Source: Periplaneta americana (taxonomy: Eukaryota > Arthropoda > Insecta > Blattodea > Blattidae). From it: a DNA stretch of 64,000 nucleotides. Below the pieces are notes generated by a model. That model made no database searches. It saw only the letters and a list, made by a program, of their open reading frames with translations, and was not told the origin of the DNA. The position numbers and the translations under genes are program-made. The DNA lies in NCBI RefSeq assembly GCF_040183065.1, contig NC_091127.1:111839334-111903333 (forward strand), in the 5' to 3' direction. This document shows, piece by piece, positions 57,166 to 64,000 of the stretch (position 1 is the first letter of the stretch; the number at the start of each line of letters is the position of its first letter).

Positions 57166-58419
57166 TTGTTTGTGTTCAGTACCTCCCTCTGCAGTGTATT
57201 ACATCATAGCAAGCGGAAGGCCGGTTTATTGCATACAGTTCTAACAGTGCAGGACAGAACTTGCGTACACTGGTTATTTATTATTATCAAGTAACCCAAC
57301 AACTGCTCTCGTCCAAGCAGACTTCACGGCTGCAATGAACTGTTTAACGCGATCTTGGCTATTTCTGCTCTTAATCACTTACGTACAAAGATTGTAACAC
57401 ATGGACTCAGCAACGGGAATGTAGGGATCTACACGCAGCTCTAGCTCATGCCTGCGGCAGTCATGTTTGGTGCATTACCGGAGATTAAAGAACAGACTTC
57501 TATTAATTAAAATCAAAGTTCAATATATATCAAGCACTTGGTCTACTGTATTGCAACGTTCACTGTGTTTTCACAAGACGAAGATTCCCATTAACATTAC
57601 CCAATAGGACACGTATATTCACCACCTTGCGATTTTTTGTCAACTGTTTCATCAACCACTACGTTCACGTCATATGCATTGCATTTCAATTGAATTAAAT
57701 TTAATTTAAATCTTCAGCACAACCGAGAGAGTATCTTCTGAAAATGGTTCATTGACAGCTGGTGCGATACATTGGCCTACACGTGTTGCTATCTATTTCT
57801 TGAAGAGGTTGAACTAAGTATTTCGGAAGATGAAGTGAATACTTTTACCATTTTCTTGACATCTTTGGAGTTTGTCATATGCTGCCACATTTGAACAGTA
57901 ATTGCCAACCGCAGTTTGTTGATGAATGTCCATCCGCTTATCATTTTCGTGAAATTCAAGTCTTCTTGTTCTATGCTTTGTGCTTTGTACATGAATTCTT
58001 ATGCATTTCGAACATTAAAGAATACACAGTTTCAGTTTTATACGACAAAGTTGACAGTAGGGAAATTTTCGAACACTCTGCAGCATTTACATATTATGTT
58101 TTTTACTTTCTGGTTCAGACCAGAGCAAGAGGGCTGCTCTCTTGACCTAGAGCTGTTTACTACATTGTTGCAACCACACTTATTTGCATGAAGTTGTGCA
58201 CCTATTGTTGAAAAAAAGATTGGTTTTGTTTCTTCACTCTGTTAATAGTCACCATCATGAAATATTTTACTTAATTAAAAATACCTATTGACAGAAATAA
58301 TAAACTTTAAAAATTATTCGTCAATATACTTTATGTGCTATATTTAATATGCTATATTTTTTTAAATAGGTTTTATTATGTTTTATTTTTATACATTATG
58401 CTCGTTTATGCTTTCAAAG

Positions 58420-58422
<3 letters not shown>
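57166..58422. other. Unassigned stretch
   Basis: No recognised domain. The minus strand at 57600-57290 reads across stops as HELELRVDPYIPVAESMCYN.., which could belong to a transposon but is not a family I can name. Confidence 0.25.

Positions 58423-58488
<66 letters not shown>
58423..58488. repeat. (AT)n microsatellite
   Basis: About 32 AT units. Confidence 0.97.
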
Positions 58489-58489
<1 letters not shown>

Positions 58490-58602
58490 TCAACCAGATT
58501 CAGAGTAAAGTGTCATTATTCCTTTGCGTAGCCTTACATGATTTCAAGACCTTCGTATATTATATTATAGATGAAGTAAATTATGATGGCACCAGCACTT
58601 AC

Positions 58603-58880
58603 CTACTGTTGCAGTCACTAGCTGTGTGGGAACTGTCACCTGCCGAGATCCGACATGCCTGCAAGGTTCTGTTAATACTGACTCGAAAGCACACTAGCAC
58701 ACGCCACACGGCTTCAGAGGGAGATGTCTGCGATCCCAAAATAATCAGAAGGCCAAGGAGAGGGGTGGAAATGGGGGGATGCGTACCAGCTGGTCTGTGT
58801 GACGTCACTCCCTCCGCGAGTGTTGACCGAACGATTTACAAGTCCACGCTCATGACCTTCTGTTCGAGAACCTGGAACCA
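58603..58880 (-). promoter_or_regulatory. Candidate promoter and 5' non-coding exon of the transporter
   Basis: A GC-rich, apparently single-copy island in AT-rich DNA. Minus strand: CRE-like palindrome TGACGTCA (58807-58800), then an arthropod initiator TCAGT (58681-58677) with a DPE-like GGATC about 29 bases downstream, and a perfect donor CAGTAG|GTAAGT with the exon ending at 58603. Exon 58679-58603 would hold a short upstream frame (ATGTCGGATCTCGGCAGGTG + A). It would splice to the acceptor at 35280 over a 23-kb intron. Nothing links the two physically in sequence, so this is inference. The 126-codon plus-strand frame across the same island is probably chance. Confidence 0.4.
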
Positions 58881-58889
58881 CGCTGACTA

Positions 58890-59870
58890 ATTACACTTCC
58901 CCAAGATGTCTTAATTTATTTCTACTTAGAAACGCCCTGTGAATCATATATCGTCCTTTGTTATTGGTGTTAACAAGACCAGATCGTCTACCAGACGTGT
59001 TGCTGTTTCAGTTGTGAATTAGTATATCGTATGCCGAGAATTCTTGGTCATCATGGTGCTAATTGACTGCTTACATATATTTAAGAGAGGAATTGTGTCA
59101 ATGAAGTTGTCCTTTGCAATTCACTCAGTGCTGCTTCCCTTCTACGAAGTAGCGAATCTTTTATATACTTCTCTGTTGTTTCCGTCCTCATATTTTCATT
59201 TTCATTTTTTTTTCATTCTCTTTTGTTATATTGCTTCATAAATTCCTTCTCTCTTTTCTGCATTCCATTATTATTTCTTTACAAGACGCAACATTTTTAC
59301 TGTCAACATTTTCGGTACTCTGTCGGCACAAATCTTAAAAACCCAATATTTTGTGGTGAAATTTTTGTAGTGTTACTCTTCCGTGGAAACGATACGTTTC
59401 TCTCTAACGTTTTCTGGTGCCATACGTTTAATTTAGTTGTTGCGTGGAACTCTAGATCATATTATGTGGAACGTTGAACATAGAAATATTGCAAATCTGG
59501 CTTTCAGTTATAGCTCCCTGTGAAGCTGATTTGAATAATTTCAAGGGAATAGAAATATTATTTTGGCTCTGTAAGCGGTGTGCTTACAAGTTTTACACAA
59601 AATAATATATTCGTAGGTCTACTTCATACCCCAGTTATTAGGTTGATGCATCAATTCATAGCGTTCTTTTATTGAATCCAAAATTAAAAATTTAATACAA
59701 ACAAAATATATAACGATGGCTAAGACGTGACACCTCGTATCTGTAAATTTGCAGGAAATAAAAAGTGTTAAAATTAATTTTACTCAAAATAGACACTTAT
59801 GTGTTTCTGCTTTGCAAGATGATCTACTCGAAGACAAATTATATTCATTAACTGTCCAATTTTGTGAAGA
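58890..59870. other. Unassigned AT-rich stretch
   Basis: A segment near 59487-59545 repeats part of the 17401-17458 arm (AATCTGGCTTT, GTGAAGCTGA, TTGAATAATTTCAA). No gene is seen. Confidence 0.4.
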
Positions 59871-59895
59871 TAATAATAATAATAATAATAATATT

Positions 59896-60229
59896 GTCCC
59901 GCGCCGTGGCGTCGCGGTCTAAGGCATCCTGCCTAGGACTCGCGTTACGGAATGCGAGCTGGTTCGAGTCCTCGTAGGGGAAGAAATTTTCTCATGAAAT
60001 TTCGGCCAGTGTATGGGACCGGTGCCCACCCAGCATCGTGATGCTCTTGGGGAGCTACGATGCGAAATACGGTTGCGAAAGCCTGCTATAACGGCTGAGG
60101 AGATCATCGTGCTAACCACACGATACCTCCATTCTGGTTGGATGATCGTCCACATCTCCTTCGGCATGTGGGCGTGAGGCCAGCAGCCGCCTGGTCGGTG
60201 TAGACCCTTCACGGGCTGTAGCTCCATGG

Positions 60230-60301
<72 letters not shown>
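59896..60301 (+). mobile_element. tRNA-derived SINE family D with (AAT)n tail
   Basis: Head CCGCGCCGTGGCGTCGCGGT, CTAAGGCATCCTGCC and B box GGTTCGAGTCC (59961-59971); body GGGAAGAAATTTTCTCATGA, GATCATCGTGCTAACCACAC; end GGGCTGTAGCTCCATGG; tail (TAA)n 60232-60301. The truncated relative is at 6085-6290. Confidence 0.85.
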
Positions 60302-60302
<1 letters not shown>

Positions 60303-60377
60303 TAGTTAAACTGAGCATTTTCATAGTCACCAGATATCGATAAACTAATCTTATTCCCTGCACTGTTTATGAGTTAT

Positions 60378-61160
60378 GACCGACTCCCAACGTTCTGACA
60401 GTTTTTTTCCTGAAGAAATCCAATGGTTTGGAGTTGAAAAAAACGTCGAGTCAATTTTGAAGAGAAGCTTTGTTAGTAGATTCCCCAGTTATTGTTGGAT
60501 ACCGAGCGAAAAAAAAAATAATCTGACGGAGCAAGATCAGGAGAATACGGTGTGTTTGGAATAACGTTCTGAAGAACCACTTTTATGTGTTCGCTGTACG
60601 CGGACGGGCATTATCATGCTGCAGAATCACTTGATAGTCTTTTTTTTTAGTTGGTTATTTATCACTGTATCAACTACTAGGTTATTTAGCATCTATGAGA
60701 TTGGTGATTGCGAGATGAGACCGAGTATTCGCCATAGATTACCTGGCATTCACCTTACGATTGGGGAAAACCTCGGAAAAAACCCAACCAGGTAATCAGA
60801 CTAAGCGGGGATCGAATCCGCGCCCGAGCGCAACTTCAGACCGGCAGGCAAGCGCCTTAACCGACTGAGCCACGCCGGTGACTGATGCAGTCTTCTCGGT
60901 TTTTTTTTTCCTCCCCTTTATATACGGCCTCAAGGCAACAGAGTTATTGGCAATAAATCTCAGCAGAAATTACATTCATCGAAATAAATTCACAGTAGAT
61001 AATGCCTTCTTTGTCCCACCAAATGCATAAAATTAACTTAAGTGGAACACAATTTTGAACAGGGAGTATATTTTTTGTTACGGCTCAGCCATAGCAACTC
61101 CACCATCTGAAGTAATTACTTGTTCATGATATTGACGTTGATAGTTCCGTAGTCTCTCAA
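60378..61160 (-). pseudogene. mariner-like transposase, split by a SINE
   Basis: Minus strand: a segment equivalent to CIWWDKEGIIYCEF (61035-60995, over a frameshift) and ISAEIYCQ, then the SINE 60645-60882, then YQVILQHDNARPRTANT (60645-60590; HDNARP holds the second catalytic aspartate) and a remnant of the SPDLAPSDYFFF block (about 60545-60510). Many stops. Confidence 0.72.
60645..60882 (-). mobile_element. tRNA-derived SINE family B, copy 4
   Basis: Nearly full-length minus copy: head end GCCTTAACCGACTGAGCCAC on plus, GGGGATCGAATCCGCGCCCG, body GATTACCTGGCATTCACCTT, and 3' end TTGGTTATTTATCACTGTAT. The flanks TGATAGTCTT and TGATGCAGTCTT form an imperfect duplication. Confidence 0.88.
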
Positions 61161-62280
61161 CAAGATTTAAACATTTTTATTTGGGCTCTATCTCTGTATT
61201 TGGGGTTGTATCTTCTAGGCGCTTTCCAATACAGCTAACAGGAATATCATTTGTACCTTTCTGAGAGATTTTTTTTAAGAGCTCAACATTCCGAACCAGA
61301 TTTCAGAAACTACGAATGCACATAATCTGCGAAGAATACCTCCGGAACTGCCTCTTAGCTCGGGTCATAAATAAGTCTGCTTTTACGACAGACTGCGTGC
61401 AAAGTTGGAACCGTCATCACTCCTCGTCACCACTCTACAATTTCAAAGTTTCTGTGAGAGCCCTATTTATCAAGTTTATTTGACGGTTGCGCAGATTCTT
61501 TGAAAGTTGTTAATTTTACGTTCATTATCTTTATGTTTTAACAGACAACTGAACCCAGATTCTGAATGTTTAGTATTCATTCTACGGACGTCGTATGTCC
61601 GGAAAAATAGCTCCATCCCACTACAAAAATCTCTCAATCAGACATTGCATTCTTTGTCAAGCAATATGGATCTAAGACATTGCAAGTGAGAAGTGCGTTT
61701 AAATAATACATTTCCACTTTTTAAATTCAATTAGATATTGAAATTCAAAGAAAAAACTACTTAATATACTGAAATTCATAGCAAAATTACAATTTTCATT
61801 TGTCGATTCGTTTCAGAAATCTCTCCTTATGATCTACGGAGATTGTTACAGAATATGTCAGAATTCATTTCGCGTTTGATGCGGAATTAATTACCTCCTA
61901 CGTTAGAATGACAGGTTAGAATAAAATTATGATTATCGTCTTTGCTTTCAGATACCAAACGGAACCACCGTGTATTGAAGTTTTTTTAGCATTAATCATT
62001 TAAATGTTGTAAAGATTTTTCGTTAGCTATCAACTTACTAGTGTGTCAAAGAGTCCCTAGCAGCAATGAACCTAGTTCAAGTGAATAGCAGCAGTATTTT
62101 ATTTGACGACGATTTGAAGTGCAGAATTTATTCAACGTCATCAAAATTCAACCTGGGTGAGTAACGTCAACAAGTTCTGCCTGGAGCCCTGTATTAGGTG
62201 TAAGATTTTTTACATACTGGAAATATACTCCACGAGACCAACAACTCCATTTCCCTAACAAATCAAGTGGTGTTAATGAT
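61160..62280. other. Unassigned stretch
   Basis: No recognised gene or repeat. A TTATTTGACGACG string near 62098 may be a SINE end relic. Confidence 0.35.
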
Positions 62281-62406
62281 TTTATCGCTCTTTAAAATCC
62301 ATCGCCCTCGGCTGGATTAGCATGGTGACGCTAAATAACCGAGGATGACAGTTTGGCAAGCATGGTAACCTCTTAGCATGTAGGCTGTCACGGCCGGTGT
62401 CTAGTT

Positions 62407-62634
62407 GAAATGGAGCTTCCGGGCTAAGATGCCGTAGATATTCCCAGAGGCTTTGGTGTTCCGTTCCGGAAAGGCAACCAATCAGGTTATCAGTTGCCAC
62501 AGGTACCCTTAGCAGAAGACTTCGACCTAGGTTATCTAACCACTGAAGAAGTCTGCCACAGCAATAGACGAAACGTCTGGGAATATCTACACCATTAGAC
62601 CACGGCATCTTAGCCCGGAAGCTCCATTTCAAAT
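62407..62634. repeat. Inverted repeat carrying a hammerhead-like motif
   Basis: GAAATGGAGCTTCCGGGCTA (62407) and its inverse TAGCCCGGAAGCTCCATTTC (62615-62634), both with AGATGCCGT inside. It is a foldback arrangement like those at 18090 and 35795. Confidence 0.8.
62540..62580 (+). ncRNA. Hammerhead ribozyme-like motif 4
   Basis: CCA (62540-62542), CTGAAGA (62543-62549), extra A, stem II GTCT 62551-62554 with AGAC 62566-62569, GAA 62570-62572, palindromic ACGT 62573-62576, C 62577, then TGG 62578-62580 pairing with CCA. The canonical GUC cleavage triplet is present. Stem I is only three pairs before an internal mismatch. Confidence 0.6.
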
Positions 62635-62648
62635 GGTAACCTCTAACA

Positions 62649-63194
62649 CAGGCGTTCTCAATCTGGTGCTCTTTCAATGACATTTGGTGCTCTCAGTGTG
62701 GACTAAATCAGAAAAATCAAGATCATTCAACAGAATAATATGGCTCCTTGTGAGTAGCTTCAATTGATCTCGTCCTCCTTAGCTCTGAAATATTTGTTTA
62801 AAAGGAAAAATTTATAGCCTTTGGAGAGCAGAAGATACAAAAAGAATCCAAATATTGCGGAATGTTTCTCTTAAATGTCTGGTTATGTTCGGGATAATCT
62901 ACCTATGCGGAAAAACTTCGTCACTTATGAAATACCTCAACAAAGTACGGTCACGATTAATTCATATCTGTAGAACTATTTAAGTGAAGCTACAGCTGAC
63001 ATCACTGAAATTCTGAGTAACATTCAAGTTCAAGAATATCATTATCCTGATAAGTACTTTAAAAATTAATTAATTTGTTTATTTATTTTATTTATGTATT
63101 CATATAGGCCTACTAAACCTATTCGAGTTCATGGTGCTCACTCACTATTATTTATGGGCGGTGCTCGCAGTCTTTAAAAGGTTGAGAACCTCTG
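62649..63194. mobile_element. hAT-type MITE
   Basis: Ends CAGGCGTTCTCAATCTGG and inverse CAGAGGTTCTCAACCTTT. The 8-bp flanks CTCTAACA (62641-62648) and CTCTATCA (63195-63202) match at seven of eight positions. 546 bp, non-coding. Confidence 0.75.
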
Positions 63195-63551
63195 CTCTAT
63201 CACAAGACAGCTGAGGAGCAAATTTTAACAAGACAAGTCTCTGTTTTATAGTATTACTAGCTGAAAGCACCTAGCGTTGTCCGGTTTGTCCTTTTTGCTT
63301 CTTTTTTTAATTAACCTGGTTGTTAGACTTTTTGGAAATCTCAGAAACTCAACTCTAGACTACCAAAATAAGTTTTTAATAAGTTTTCCTCGTCCATAAA
63401 GATGAATCTTTACGTAGCGTCACTTACATGAATTAATGAACTTTTTAGCCAAATGCCTGAAAGAATAATTAACTCACTTTAAAACAACTGCAGATCAGGC
63501 AACGAAAGAAAATATTTCATCACTTGCCTTACTTTCAAATGTGTTTTAATT

Positions 63552-63617
63552 TGTATGTATGTATGTATGTATGTATGTATGTATGTATGTATGTATGTAT
63601 GTATGTATGTATGTATG
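63552..63617. repeat. (GTAT)n microsatellite
   Basis: About 16 tetranucleotide units. Confidence 0.97.
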
Positions 63618-63639
63618 TGCTTCATACATGTATGTGTGT

Positions 63640-63730
63640 TTATTTATTTATTCTGGCGTAGTTAAGGCCAACAGTCCTTCCCTTCCACATCACCAGAAAC
63701 ACAAATAAAATAATAAAAAATCGAACTATA
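63640..63730 (-). mobile_element. LINE 3' terminus, second copy
   Basis: GTAGTTAAGGCCAACAGTCC with TTCCCTTCCACATCACCAG on plus parallels AGAGTTAAGGCCATAAGGCC / TTCTCTTCCACTCAACCAG at 48160. It is next to TTTATTTATTTATT, the likely tail. Confidence 0.6.
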
Positions 63731-64000
63731 ATTGAAGTAAAACCAAACGAACATATATATATATTTTTTTTTTTCAACGTAAAAACTAATATTCTGAGAG
63801 ATGTATACCGGTTTTTTTTTTTTTTTTAAAGAGATTGTTATTTCCACAACTCATAACATACTACAGTGGCACCGTGATTATACAGTTAGAATTTCGCAGT
63901 AACATATTTTCGGACATGAACAACAATATTTTAAAAGACGTATATTTTAGAATTAATACAGTGTTGTTTTTAGTCTTCTTACGTACATTCACATACTACA
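63731..64000. other. AT-rich window end, nothing recognised
   Basis: Poly-A/T tracts and AT-rich sequence only. Confidence 0.5.

Noticed and set aside
58510..58890. 126-codon plus-strand open frame across the GC-rich island
   Set aside because: The island reads better as a minus-strand promoter and 5' exon; the frame has no recognised domain and starts in AT-rich sequence after a microsatellite.

Overview
The window looks like insect nuclear DNA, most likely cockroach (Blattodea; I suspect Periplaneta americana from the appearance of its tRNA-derived SINEs, but this is recognition and was not tested). It is AT-rich, contains one spliced protein gene with very large introns, and is otherwise mostly transposon remains, tRNA-derived SINEs, foldback elements and microsatellites. 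No bacterial operon, CRISPR array, rRNA or convincing functional tRNA gene was seen.

The host gene is on the minus strand: seven coding exons between 35271 and 2400 join, with GT/AG borders and matching phases, into a 551-residue SLC22-type organic cation/carnitine-like transporter (12-TM major facilitator). The first coding exon begins behind a splice acceptor, so at least one 5' exon lies further upstream. A GC-rich segment at 58603-58880, with an arthropod-type initiator, a TGACGTCA box and a perfect AG|GTAAGT donor on the minus strand, is the best candidate in the window for promoter and 5' non-coding exon.

Layout. 1-2399: 3' flank with a TIR mini-element. 2.4-35.3 kb: transporter exons and introns carrying SINEs, a 1.2-kb polypurine minisatellite, a triple nest (foldback element > SINE > LINE fragment), a head-to-head tRNA-like pair, a palindrome with two hammerhead-like motifs, a piggyBac-like TTAA element inside another DNA transposon, a decayed hAT with perfect 8-bp target duplication, and a Tc1 element with an uninterrupted 342-aa transposase. 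35.3-64 kb: a third hammerhead-like motif, LINE reverse-transcriptase remnants, several DNA-transposon relics (mariner, Tigger, Harbinger, hAT, DUF4817-like), more SINEs, the candidate promoter, and a fourth hammerhead-like motif.

The most notable signal is a set of four sequences (18158-18197 minus, 18305-18344 plus, 35838-35880 minus, 62540-62580 plus) that share CTGANGA, a stem II, GAA and a palindromic ACGT-centred helix III, with pairing stem I arms. This is the architecture expected of type I hammerhead ribozymes of Penelope-like retroelements. The second theme is well-resolved nesting with readable target-site duplications, which dates many insertions relative to each other.
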